DNA of 64,000 nt from Raphanus sativus (taxonomy: Eukaryota > Streptophyta > Magnoliopsida > Brassicales > Brassicaceae), in contig NC_079511.1 of assembly GCF_000801105.2 (NCBI RefSeq), forward strand, positions 21,475,792 through 21,539,791. The letters run 5' to 3'. The translations under genes and the position numbers were made by a program. Below, piece after piece: positions 46,190 to 57,632 of the stretch (position 1 is its first letter; each line of letters opens with the position of its first letter). The notes beneath the pieces were generated by a model. The model was not told the DNA's origin and made no database searches. It saw only the letters and a list, made by a program, of their open reading frames with translations.

Positions 46190-47328
46190 TTAGATTTTGA
46201 CCCGCCTTTAAAAGGGCGGGTATTTTTTTGTTTTAATTTTTTTGTTTTATATTTGTTTTTTCTTTCTGATTATATTTGTATTTTTGTAATCATATATGTG
46301 TATAAATTTTAATCAAAATATATTTTATTAAATAATAACAATTTAAAAATTGATCCGGTATTCGCACGATTAAGGCTGGGTTGCAGGTCGAACTCACCCC
46401 GCTGATCTGCCAACCTGCGGGTTTTCAATTTTGTTTTGTTAAAAAATATGACCCGAACAATCCGCAAACAAATAATTTTGTACTCGCACCTACTCTGCTT
46501 AATTTTGTGGTTATTTGCGGGTTATATATATTTTAAATCATTATTTAATTTAATTATTATAAAAATATATTTATATTAAAAACTTATACATGATTTAAAT
46601 TTTAAATTAATATTTTTAAATTCCTATATTTTTTTGTAAAATATCTAATTTTTACTTTTATTTTTTAAATACTTTGCGGGTCGACGGGTAGCCGCGATCC
46701 AAAATTCACCAACCCACATTCACTCGCATAAAATACTCATAACCCATATCCGCAAATCGATTTTTCAAATAGTTGGACCAAACTTATGATCCATTCTTAA
46801 AAGGACATATATATTTTTGTTTTATATTTTTAAGAAATATATTTGTTTTAATTTGAAAGTGTGGTATATTCTTTGTTTTACTTTTTTGAGAAATTTAATT
46901 TTTATATTTGTATTATTTTTGTAATCATATTTGTATTTAATATTAGTTTAATATAATTTTTGATTACTATATTAAATATCTCAAATTGTATAATTATACA
47001 TTTGTACCACATACATATAAGAAATTATTTTAAAATAAATTTCTAAAATTTTCAATACATTAGAAAAATATACGTGATGGTTACAGAAATGTATATGTAT
47101 ATTAAAAAGGTGTAGCAGAAAAAAACATATACGTGGTATAAAGATTTAAAAAAATTTAACAGGTTTGTGGGGGGCCACAACATACGTGGTGGTTACGGAA
47201 ATTTCGAAGCAATTATTAATCTAGTATATTATAAAAGTATGTAATGCTTTATACGTGGTGAGAAATGGAAAATAATAAATGGACATAACTTATATCAATT
47301 GGTCATGTTGAAGAATTAATAGAATAGA
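46190..47328 (-). mobile_element. Helitron B of a head-to-tail pair, 1139 bp
   Basis: On the minus strand it starts TCTATTCTATTAATTC at 47328 (preceded by A) and ends with hairpin ACCCGCCCTTTTAAAGGC, then GGGTCAAAATCTAA at 46190. The CTAA end (CTRR rule) is directly followed by the TC start of Helitron A at 46189. A second, degraded hairpin-like motif near 46785 suggests an older nested end. No coding. Confidence 0.8.
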
Positions 47329-47389
47329 TCCCAGTCTAATGTTATCCACTCTTACCGAATTGTCCGTCGGACATTACGAGCTCATTGTT

Positions 47390-47439
47390 AGATAGAAACT
47401 ATGTTTTTTTTTTCTGAACTGAGAGATAGAAACTATGTT
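47390..47439 (-). mobile_element. Tail-only retroposon, 16-bp target duplication
   Basis: AGATAGAAACTATGTT is repeated exactly at 47390-47405 and 47424-47439. The insert on the minus strand is CTCAGTTCAGAAAAAAAA. Confidence 0.85.
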
Positions 47440-48785
47440 ACATGTCTATGTTGGATATAAATTGTATGGCATTTCAGGTATGAGTTGGTTTCTTCGCTAT
47501 TGGTTAAATCAGTTTTACAGGAAATCAAACCAAATTAAACAGATTTTGTTGGTTCAGTATAATCCCGTTTACTTATGTTTGGTTACTTTGACAGCCATAA
47601 CAACCGATTTAACCCCAAAATAGTAGAACATGTGACAGAAAATGTACAAACAATATACAGAACCGTGCCTAATGTGTTTCAAAAAAGGCATTTGCCACAG
47701 GCCCCTAAAAATATATAAGTTTTTAGGACTTCATAAATCACCAAAACGTAGTACATAATATAGTTTTAGAGTTAAAAGTCTTCCAACTCCCAATGATGTT
47801 GAACAAGTTCGAATCTCTTATGTGTTCTTTTGTAAATTTGTTGAACAAAAACTTATATAGAAAACGAAATGTTTCGGTAAGTAAATGTGGTGTTGTTTCC
47901 TGTATCGTTTTTGTTTATTGGAACTATCAATCTTTTTATTACCTATTGGTATTTTTTCTCTCTTTTGTTAGTTTTTGGACGTGTTTGACTGTTTATTAAT
48001 GTTTTGTATGATTATAAACTATATTAACAATATTATGTGTTTTATTGATCTACACTAAAAGGACCCCAATTTTAGACTCTGCCTTAGATTTCTACATGCC
48101 TTCTCACGGCACTGACAATATATCAATGATCTTTACATAAGATGGGTGCTTAACATAAGAATTTACAAAAAGTCAAACAGAAAACTAGAATAAAAATTAG
48201 ATGATAGCCCTTAAACTTAGGAGAATCCAATCATTGATCCCAAAATATAAAAGTAAGAAGAGAGAAGGAAAGAAAAAAGTACAGCCGTATAAGGCTCATA
48301 GCGAGGTAATGCGATAAATGATACGATGTGATTGTATTAAAGTGAAAGTGGGACAACATGATTCCTATAACGTGCCTTGTCTTCTCCATCATCCTCATTA
48401 ACATCCCTAACATGTTCAAACATATGATCAGAGAGCTGGCCTCACTTCTCCAACCTAACATGGCCCCTCTAAAGGTCAAATCTATCTACAAACTTGTCAA
48501 ATTTCATGTACAATTTTGGGAATACCGACTTTCGTTTACAAGACAAACAACATAACTTACACAAGATATATATATATATATATTATTTTCTAGCTTATTA
48601 TGTGTCTATAAACTATTGGCTTGATGAAGAATCATTGATCTCTAGACTAACTATTGACCTAGAGCAAACATTAACTTGCAGGGCCTAGCATGAGAGTGAA
48701 ATCATGAGAGATACATGAATCTATGTGAATGCGTCCCTAATAAGAAGCTCAGACTCATTAACTAAATGTCTGTAGTTTAATAGTA
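47440..48785. other. Spacer without recognised gene
   Basis: Short frames only (up to 82 codons at 48231-48479, minus), none with a domain I know. Confidence 0.45.
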
Positions 48786-48999
48786 CTAGTTGCATAGCCC
48801 CCGCGCAGGCGCGGGGCCGGTGACGTTGTTGATGTATCGGGTGATTTTGTGTATGTGATTTTATCCATTAATTATACCCTTTAATATTTACTGAATGTTG
48901 TTTGATGATTATACCAAGAATAGTAAGAAATGAGACAATGAATTTTGAGTTTGAAACATGAAATTATTTTTTATTATTAGCTTGTTTTGGCTCATAAAT

Positions 49000-49549
49000 T
49001 GCTTTCCCGACATTGGAAAACTTATATTTGTACGTAGCCAATGATTAATGCAAAGACAATGAAATTTATGGCCGCAGTTGAGTGTCGAAATATTGGTTAC
49101 ATTGGTGTAATTCTCAAAGCATATGATGCATAGATGGTTTTCCTCTTCGGTTGTCAGGTTACTTCTAGGTCCGTGATGATTAGATCAACGTCAAGTCTTG
49201 CGGTTGCATTTAGATTGTAGTCTCTAATGGCGAGAGTAACTTGAAGATGTTGGGATATAATATTATGATTTTCTCTCATTAAATTTATCACATATTGGTT
49301 AGTCTCCTCAATAAGGAATGTAGAGTCGGGATGATGAATGTCATGATATGATAACATGAAATCTAATGATTCAGCGACTGAGTCATTGTAATTATCTTGA
49401 TTGTCAAAAATTGATGGTACCTGGAAATCGATGACCGGTTTATGTGTGTTTGGTCTTTGTATATAGACATGGAGTAATTGTATAGGATTTGCTCCTGTTG
49501 ATGTTGTTTGGTGTGAGAGTCGATGGATAAGAAGTGAATTGTTATTCAT
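49000..49549 (-). pseudogene. RING-H2 finger protein fragment (E3 ubiquitin ligase-like), broken
   Basis: RING-H2 proteins pass ubiquitin from E2 enzymes to targets. The first 131 codons (MNNNSLLIHRLSHQTT to TDLEVT) are open and end at a stop. In another frame just after (about 49150-49000) TEEENHLCIICFENY and STLNCGHKFHCLCINHW follow, giving the first six RING ligands with correct C-x2-C-x14-C-x-H-x2-H-x2-C spacing. The last pair, expected ten residues on, reads FPMS instead of CPxC, so both final cysteines are lost. Frameshift plus ligand loss make it non-functional. It is wholly inside a Helitron, so gene capture is the simplest origin. Confidence 0.8.
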
Positions 49550-51621
49550 GTTTGTTTTTGGTTGTGAAAGCTTATCACATTGTAGATATGTTTATAGGTT
49601 GTTAGAAATTGATGTTATTTTTGCCTATTTATTTTTACGTTTGTTTATATAGTGTATTTATTATGATGTTGAATATTGAAATTAATGTTGTAATATTTAA
49701 TTACGGTGATTTATTGAATTCTTCTTGTTATGAAGACTAATTTTCTCTTTATTTATTATGATATTTAAAATGAAGATTAATTCTTCTCATAACATTAATC
49801 TTCCATAAAAAATATTAATATTTTTATTTGCAAAAAATTTTGACCTTCACAATTGCTTAATGTATAGCTTTACTTTCAAATTTATCGAAGAAATATCTTG
49901 AATACAAAATGAGGATTCTATTCATATTGTTATATAAATGTTTATTTTAGTGGTTTATTTGAGCTGTGGAGTTTTTTTTTGTTGTCTTTCTAATTATTTG
50001 AATTGTTGATCATAAAATTGAAGATGTTTTCCCTAATGTTTTATTGTAAAGTTTAGTAATCGTGGTTTAAAACGTTGGGCTCAAATACAATGAGCCTTTT
50101 CTGAACTATTGTATGGAAAAAATAAAATATGGTCTTTGTTGTTTCTTCCGTCTTCGGGAGAGCTTCACATTTGCGATTTTTTTTTCTGATATGCATAAGT
50201 GTATGAGTTTGGAGGGCGCAAGCGCAGGGTTATGAACAGAGTTTCATCTCAATATTTGCTAGAGTTATTATAGTGTGAGTTTTGCGTTTTCGGTCGATCA
50301 TTGTTTTTCAAGTTTTTTTTAATTGTTATAGGGTTAGAGTTATGATACAGATTGTTCTCCCTTTATGAAGGACTACTCTTTCTTAGTAATATGATATATA
50401 TAGTTCGTAGTGTTGCTTGCTGTGTCACTGATAATTATTGTTTGTTTGTCTTTTCTATTTGTTCCTTGTACTGTTGAGAGTACATAAATTACATTAAAGT
50501 TGTTGAGAGTACATTTGTTTCTGGATTTTTTTTCTTCATATTAATTGTGTACGTTGTATGTATTAAATAATAATTTTTATTCTCTTTATTATGTTTGTTA
50601 TATTTTTTTATTTTATTTTTAAATTTGTTGCTTTTACAAAACCTTTAAAACAAATACATGAAGACTTGTAGAAATAACTATAAATTGAATGATAATTCTG
50701 AGTGTTTGGACCTTAATAGATTTGCAATAAATTTATGTATTTCTCATAAGAAGACAATAGCATTGGTATGTTGATATTGAACATGTAAGCTATTTTCACA
50801 AGACAAAGGAGTGAGCATGTGAAGATGTTGTTGTCGCATTTGTGTATGTCTGGATTTTCTCTTGTATCTCTTGGTGTGCATGTGTTTGTTTCTCTTTAAT
50901 TTGATGGGTAATATGTAAACAAAAATCGTTGTTTGTTATATTTATTAGAGTTCATAATTTACTCAGCTTTTTTCGTTTATGTGATTTCACTGATCTTGGT
51001 TGTCTTCTTCGTCTTCTTCATAAGCATCTGTGAAATTATGTTTATAAATTGTTAAATAACTGGTTGTGTAGTTTGTATTTGTTTACCTGACTCGATTATA
51101 TGTCGTTGAGTTTTAGTTAATGTGTTTGGTTTGGTATGTTTGGTTTGAAGTTTATTTGTAAAATTAATGATTCATTTTTTTGGACTCTAGTTTTTGGATT
51201 CTAGTTTTTGTTGTTTTGATTATTTGGGTTGTTGTGGTTTCTTTTAAGCTGTAAATTAAAGGTTCGTGTGAAATTAGTTTGATAAATAAGGGAAATAAAT
51301 AGACGACCACAGATCTTGGGTAAGAAATATTTCTGATCATTGACGTTAGTATAATATAGACAGTAATTGTGTGTTGATTTTTTCTGACTGGTCATAGAGG
51401 ATACAGATAATGACTCGAGTTGTTTCGTATGTGAGGTCTGAGTCCTGGATAGAACAGATTTGCCCAACCACATGTGAATTTAAATATCATTTATAATATC
51501 AAAATATAATATAAACCCATAATACATTTATAGGCCCGCCTTCAGAGAAAGCCCAAGAAGTAATGGCTTCCAACCTTCATAAATATATATTAGTTTCGGT
51601 CATCAATGTATAAATTATTCA

Positions 51622-51688
51622 TTAGTTCAGTGGTATAAATGGTAGAAGTTATATCTTAGTAACCTGGGTTCAAACCATGGATTTAACA
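51622..51688 (+). other. tRNA-like sequence with A-box and B-box motifs
   Basis: TTAGTTCAGTGGTA (A-box-like) and GGGTTCAAACC (B-box-like) are about 30 nt apart, as in tRNA-derived sequence. The acceptor stem does not pair and the T-stem is imperfect, so it is not a tRNA gene. It lies in the 5' part of the RING-carrying Helitron, on the opposite strand. Confidence 0.45.
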
Positions 51689-51774
51689 CTTTTTAATATT
51701 TTTTTAAAGTGGACCCCACAAAAACGCTGACGTGTCACTTCAGGAATGATTCAAGTGCCTCATTATAGTATAGA

Positions 51775-52620
51775 TTAGGGGGCCTTGGGTGGGTCTCAAA
51801 TGTTTTCTAGTGTAAGGAGATTAGAAACTAAATGTCTGTACTTCTTGGCAATCCATAAAAGAAGAAGATTACATACATTGTGCCACAAAATATTTGAGTT
51901 CATGCAAATATAGAAATGCACACAAACTTGTTTACCTTGAGTGACTTTCTTCTCAAGCTGGCTTCAAACGTAATAGCATAAATATTTGTTTGTATATCAA
52001 GCCAATGGTTTATGAATTATGATGAGGTCATCCGATCAAGAGGTCAAGGTGTATTAGGTCCCACCTTTGAAAATGAAAACACACACCAAAACTTGTTCCA
52101 CGAATCTGTTCTTCAAGTATAGTGTGTCCAATAAAGAATGAACCATATCAACCACAAGGAAGAAATTCAAGCCCAAAAAGATTCTGATGGAGATCCATGC
52201 TCTAAGAAACCCAATGGAGCCTAAATCACCAAAGATCCAGCCCAAACAGCATTAACCTGCTCGCACACATCTCAGAGGCTTCAGTTCAGATCCGACAGGT
52301 TTTGGATGCATCACAAAATGTTTGGTCAGAGGATTCTCGAACTAGGCTTTTTTTTTTTTTTTTTTTTGGTCAACTCTAGGCTTTTTCTAAAGATGTCAAT
52401 ACATGCACTATCAAACAAAAAGATTAGTGGGTATGCAAGGGAGAAAGAAAAGAGGTGCAGAGTTCAAAGTATATCTGGCTGGCCATTGTCCATGCTCAAT
52501 TTTTTCTATACCAAATTTCTGGGCTAAATACCATAATATGAAAGTTGGATCCTTTTCACAAGAGAATCAAAACTTTAGGACCTTAAAATACAAAGAAGAA
52601 TAATAAAAGGTGGGACCAGA
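51775..52620. other. Spacer, no recognised gene
   Basis: Moderate GC. Frames up to 73 codons have no known domain. It contains a poly(T)-bounded repeat at 52342-52386. Confidence 0.45.
52342..52386 (-). mobile_element. Possible tail-only retroposon
   Basis: CTAGGCTTTTT is repeated at 52342-52352 and 52376-52386. The insert on the minus strand is AGTTGACC followed by a long A tract. The stub matches the TTGACC type, but the repeat is only 11 bp and T-rich. Confidence 0.5.
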
Positions 52621-52779
52621 AGTTTGTCCACCGTGGGCACTGCGTGCGATTCGGTTTAAGCGAAAAAAATACAACCGTTAGAAACGCAAGCCTCTAAACA
52701 AACCGACTGCATTTTGAAAATATAGCCGTTACGAAAATGCATTTAATCAAAACGGTTCGATTCCACAGTTCTCATTCAC

Positions 52780-53640
52780 ATCAACATTTTTTTTTATTTT
52801 CTCCCAATTTTCTCTCTCTTAAAAAAAAAGGTTCAAATCTTTGAAGACTTCTCTCGATCGACTCTTGTAAAATTTGAAAAACCTGAAAAATCTACTTACG
52901 TTCTTAGATTGGTAAGCATTTCGTCTTCTGTATCTCTTTAAAATCGTGAATCCTTTTAAAGGATTTTGTAGCTCTTTGATCTCGATTTTGATTCTGGGTT
53001 TTCTCGATCGATTTTAATTAGGGTTTATAAGTTTCGTGCAAAACCATTCTTATGTAACTCTATCGATGTTTTCGATCTTCCTAATGGTTGAAAGTTTAAG
53101 TTTTTGCAGGGATCTTGATTTAGGGTTTCGTCTCTGCGTCCGCCTCGTCAGAGGTAAATCCTTGCCGTTTAGTTAGTGTTATTGAAATATAATAATCAAC
53201 CTAGTTGCCGTTTAGTCACAACTATGTGTCGTGTATATATGATCTTGATTGTTTTAATCCACCTAGTTGCTCTCTCTTCTTGTTCTGCAATCTTATTAAC
53301 ATATACTTGTATTAATAATCTGAAACGTATTCCACATAGGTTTGGCTATATGAGTGTGTGTTTAGCCTCATAATCTTTTATTCCCAATGCAATCTCTCAG
53401 ATTCATTATCTTGTACCAAATACAAGTGGTTGGTGTCTGAAAATTGTTTTGGTTTTGAACAGATGATATTATTGCTTGAAGCTTCTCACCGGCCTTTGTT
53501 TTGGTGTATGCTGCTGGCTGCTTTCTCTTCCAGAGTTATTGTCAAGGTAAGTTCTCTGTCTGTCTATGAGATTAGTTTCCGAGTTTCTATCTTCAGAGGA
53601 TGGAAGGACAAAGTTAGTTCTGATGTGTTTGGATTCTGAA
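52780..53640 (+). pseudogene. 5' part of an unidentified gene: leader exons and a first coding exon
   Basis: The layout is that of a plant gene start: a CT-rich leader (52800-52912), a plausible donor (ATTG/GTAAGC) and T-rich intron, a second leader exon (about 53111-53153, TTTAGGGTTTCG) ending AGAG/GTAAAT, and an acceptor at 53462 (TTGAACAG). A coding exon 53463-53546 follows (MILLLEASHRPLFWCMLL, then AAFSSRVIVK) and ends AAG/GTAAGT. After 53640 the sequence becomes the short-motif repeat region. I do not recognise the protein. Either the rest of the gene lies beyond the repeats (55600-56560) or this is an orphan 5' end. Confidence 0.4.
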
Positions 53641-55569
53641 ACCCAGAAAAGATCAAAGGTAGCACTGATCTTATAGTGTCCCAGTCAGATTCTTGTTTTG
53701 GGTACATTGTCCCGTTGCCTTAAAACTGGACCCATGAAGAATATAATTGGTTGGTAGGGCATGGATTGAAAGTCTTTTTAGACAGAGAATATATGGGATC
53801 TGTTTTCGATTATTTGGATGGAATGGAGGGTTAAGAAAGTCTTTTAGACAAAGATCATGAATCGGAAACATATCCCATATACTCATGCTTAATTACAAGT
53901 CTTTAGGTAAAGACTAATATGGGGATGGAAAAAGAAAAAGTGTCCTTAAATAAGATTTGTTGGGTGGTTAACAACGACCAACAGCTCAAATACTGTCTTA
54001 AGAGTTAAGACAATGAGCGTAATGAAAAGCAAGGTTTCCTTACTTTTAACTAAGTACCCACGGCTTACAAAATTGTCTAGACCGAGACCATACGAGTCTG
54101 TATTTTTTTAGACATGGTATAGATGGAAAAAAAGCCAGTAATGTCTGAAACAATACTTGTTGGATGGGAAAAGTTGTACAAACGGCTCACCAAAAGTCTC
54201 TTAGAACAAAGACAAATGTCTCTAGACAAGACCAGATGGGTTGGCTTTTAGACAGTAGTCGTGTAAGGGAAAAAAATACTACTAATGGCTTAGCTTTGAG
54301 ACTTGTTGGGTGGTCTATAACGACCAACAGCTCAAATACTTCTTAAGGGCAAGAGACAAGGAATGTAACGAAAAACAGAGTTTCCTTACTTTAAGTAAGT
54401 ATCCACGGCTTACAAAATTCTCTAGACGGAGACAATACTTGTTGAATGGTCTTTGTCTAATCCCCTTTTGTCTAGGTCTAGAGACAAAAGACCAGATCGG
54501 TTGGGTTTTAGATATGCTGGATGGAAAACAACGACCAGTAGCTTAGTAGAAAGATGGCAAAAAACTACTAATGGCTTAACTTTTGATGCCTTGTTGGATG
54601 GGGAAAAAACGACCAATACAAAGACTGAGATGAAAAACCAGTTTCCTTACTTCACTAGTTACCAATGTTTTTAGATAAAGACTGAGAGTTGGTTGATGCA
54701 AAGAATGACCAATTGTGTAAAGCATCTTAAACAGAGTTGATACAAAAAGTACAGCTGATACTGTGTCTTTTGACACAAAGAGTCCCAACAGCTTAAAGAA
54801 TCATAGCGCAACGTTTTGCTCACAAGTATTATGAATAGCAAAGAGCTCATTACTTAATGGCTTAAATAAGACTTGTGGATTGGGAAGAAAACGACCAAAA
54901 GCTCATAAATGTCTTAAGACAAAGATCTTAAGACAAAGAGTCTAAAAAGTTCTAAGATGGAAAATTCGACTAATGGCTTATTGGATGGTAATGGAAGAAC
55001 GACCACAAAGACAAAGATGTCTTAAGACAAAGACTGAGAACTATGTCTTTGCGATGAGCACAACTACAACAAGGCTTAAAACTATAGAAAGACCTTTCAG
55101 TTGACCAGGGCTCAAGAAAGTCTCAAGGCAAAGACTATGAATTGTAGCCTATTTCTTACCCACAATTAAGCCTTTAATGGAATTAAAGTACATAAGTCCT
55201 CTAGACAAAGAAAATATGATTATTCGGTTGTTAGACATGCTGGATGGAAACAGTGACCAGCGACAAAGAAAAGAAAAGTCTTAGATGGAAAAGACAACTT
55301 AATTATGGCGCTTGGATGAGAAAAAAAGAAACGATCAAAACCTTAATAAGAGAAAGATTATGAACTACAAGGCCGAAAGAAGTATTTATTGGATGCATAT
55401 AACGTTAGACCATTAGCACGGCTTAGAAAGTTCCCTAAACAAAAACAATGGCTTGGTTTACGACCAACAATGATAGATACCCAACAATGACCAACAACGA
55501 TTCCATCAGAGAAAACAAAGACAATGATACCAAGCAAGCAAGATGTTCATGAGGCAGTAGTCATGAATA

Positions 55570-56560
55570 AGATAAAAAGTCATCAATTGTAGAAGAAGCT
55601 CTTGAGAACCTTTGGCGAAGAAACTATAGAGAGGTCTCAGAACTGGACTGCTGTTTCAAAGTCTTCTATTGTGGAAGAATCACGTTCTGCAACAAGTGAA
55701 TCGGCCTCGTTAGGGAATGCAAAGATGGAGTTGTCTGATCTAAATGAAGCAGAGTTAGCTTTAACCTCGAGAGCTGTTCCTGTTTGTGCTTTGATAGATT
55801 GTCAGTGGGATCAAAAAGGTTGGAAAATAGGAGGAAGAAGACGACAATTCCAAAGACTTGACATTGGAGTTGACTGTTTCGGATACTATGTCTGCTGGTT
55901 CTAACAGTGATGTGATGTATGCTCATCAAGATGTGGAAATGTATGTTCGAGCAGGCTATATTGGAGAGCACTTGGTGCAAAAGCAACAACATGTGTGAAG
56001 GAGAAGAAACATGCACACAAACTGTTTTTGTTCCAATGATTCAAAAGGTTCAATGCAAGAAGCAGCAGCAGAAGAACCTTAAATGCTGGATGTTTAAATT
56101 CAAAGGCAATCTAGAGAAGAAACGAAGACTGGACGGATTACTGGAAAAACAAGACACTGCAGCAAGTTCCTCATAGCTTATACAGTTGGTGGGATTGGTT
56201 TGTTACAGATGAGATGGGGCCATTACAAGTGTTCCGCAAGTGGGAGAAAGGTTCAGCTAATGATGACAGATCAAGACACTGACCAGATAAAAGAGTTGCT
56301 CAGTAAAAGTCTGCAGACAACTGATACGTCTAGAATTGACAATGAATACACACTGAATACAAAAAGAGAACGAGTCAGTCTCTTTTCTATATGGCACAGA
56401 TGGAGAACCAGAAGATGCGTTCCCAGACAGTGTGGTGTTGCAGCAGCTCGTGGTGAAGCTAGCTCGTTGTTCTCTAGATTTGAAGTTGCTGACTCATAGA
56501 GAGGCTTTGCAGTTACTGAAGATAGGAGTATAAATAAAGATCCACGAGTGTTGTTAATGG
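55570..56560 (+). pseudogene. Unidentified coding-like fragments inside the repeat region
   Basis: GC is higher and codon-like. One frame (55602-55904) reads MRTFGEETIERSQNWTAV and ELSDLNEAELALTSRAVP. In a shifted frame about 55855-55985 reads SDTMSAGSNSDVMYAHQ then YVRAGYIGEHLVQK. 55919-56176 is lysine-rich (NLEKKRRLDGLLEKQD). 56200-56499 reads MRWGHYKCSASGRKVQ. No single frame spans the block. The pieces could be exons of one decayed gene, perhaps the one starting at 53463, but I recognise no family. Confidence 0.35.
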
Positions 56561-57519
56561 GATCGAAAGATCACAGAGAGGTTGTTCTCTGGGTTTGAAG
56601 GCTCAAGGTCTTGTTTGAGATCTTGAGATTGTATCGGTTCTGTTAAGCAATAATATTGTACGTGGTTGCTTATCAAACAACTTACAAAGTAAAAAGATAT
56701 TGAACTGAGAATTATATATGTTACTTGACTCGAAATAAACTCAACGCAAATTCTTTTATACAAGATTCGTTGGGAAAACCAACGCAAATCTCATTGACTT
56801 GTTGGATGAAAGAAGAAAAAAGGACCCAACGGCCAAAAGAAGTCCAAGAAAAAGACTATGAACTACAAGGCTTAAAGAACTACTTCTGCTCGACAACCAC
56901 AATCCACAAGTCTTACAAGTATACTAAGACTGTGAGATGGATGGATTGAACGACCAATTGCTGAAAAGGGTCCTAAGACAAGGTGGTTTATTTTTTCATT
57001 GGATGGAAAGAACGACCAATTCTATGAAATTAAGTCCTAAATCTAGACTGAAACGAAATATGTTCTTTATGGAAGAAAAAAGATCCAAGGAGTTTATGTA
57101 TGAAAAGAAGGTCAATGGTTTAAAGAAGTGACAAGGTCAAAGTTCTTTACAAAAAAAGATTGTGATTTTGTTGTATGGAAAAATGACTGACGGCTTAAAA
57201 AGTAAGGCAACGGTTATTGTAAATCGAAAAAGTTATTACTTAATCACACGGCTTAGACAGATTATTACATGTCAATGAAAAATATGAATCGAAAGCAGGT
57301 TCATGACTTTACACCACAGCTTAAAGGTGTTAAGATAGGATTGAAAGTCTGTAGACAAAGACTATATGGGATCAATTTTCGATTATTTGGATGGAATGGA
57401 AGGTAAACAGAGGGTTAAGAAAGTCTTTGGACAAAGATTATGAATCGGAAACATATCCCATATAGTCATGCTTTACAAGTCTTTAGGTAAAACATATCCC
57501 ATATAGTCACCACAAGGAC

Positions 57520-57632
57520 TTTTTCTAAGCCTGGTGGTCATTTCTTTTTCCATCCCCATACAAGTCTTTAGGTAAAGACTAATATGAGGATGTAAAAAGA
57601 AATGACCACCAGGCTTAGAAAAAGTCTTTGGA
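57520..57632. repeat. Large hairpin (about 40-bp arms)
   Basis: AGGACTTTTTCTAAGCCTGG continuing to CATTTCTTTTTCCATCC (57525-57557) is complementary to GGATGTAAAAAGAAATGACC continuing to AGAAAAAGTC (57592-57627), with very few mismatches around a loop of about 35 nt. Confidence 0.8.

Larger units (their letters stand above)
48786..51774 (-). mobile_element. Helitron, 2989 bp, carrying a captured RING-H2 gene fragment
   Basis: On the minus strand it starts TCTATACTATAATGAGG at 51774 (preceded by A). It ends with hairpin CCCCGCGCCTGCGCGGGG, then GCTATGCAACTAG at 48786 (followed by T). All Helitron boundary rules are met. No Rep/helicase is encoded, so it is non-autonomous. It carries the RING-type fragment near its 3' end and a tRNA-like stretch near its 5' end. 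Confidence 0.92.

Noticed and set aside
51622..51688. Functional tRNA gene
   Set aside because: A- and B-box motifs are present but the acceptor stem does not pair and the T-stem is imperfect.
55602..56499. Single intact gene spanning 55602-56499
   Set aside because: Coding-like stretches lie in different frames with stops and no convincing splice sites between them.
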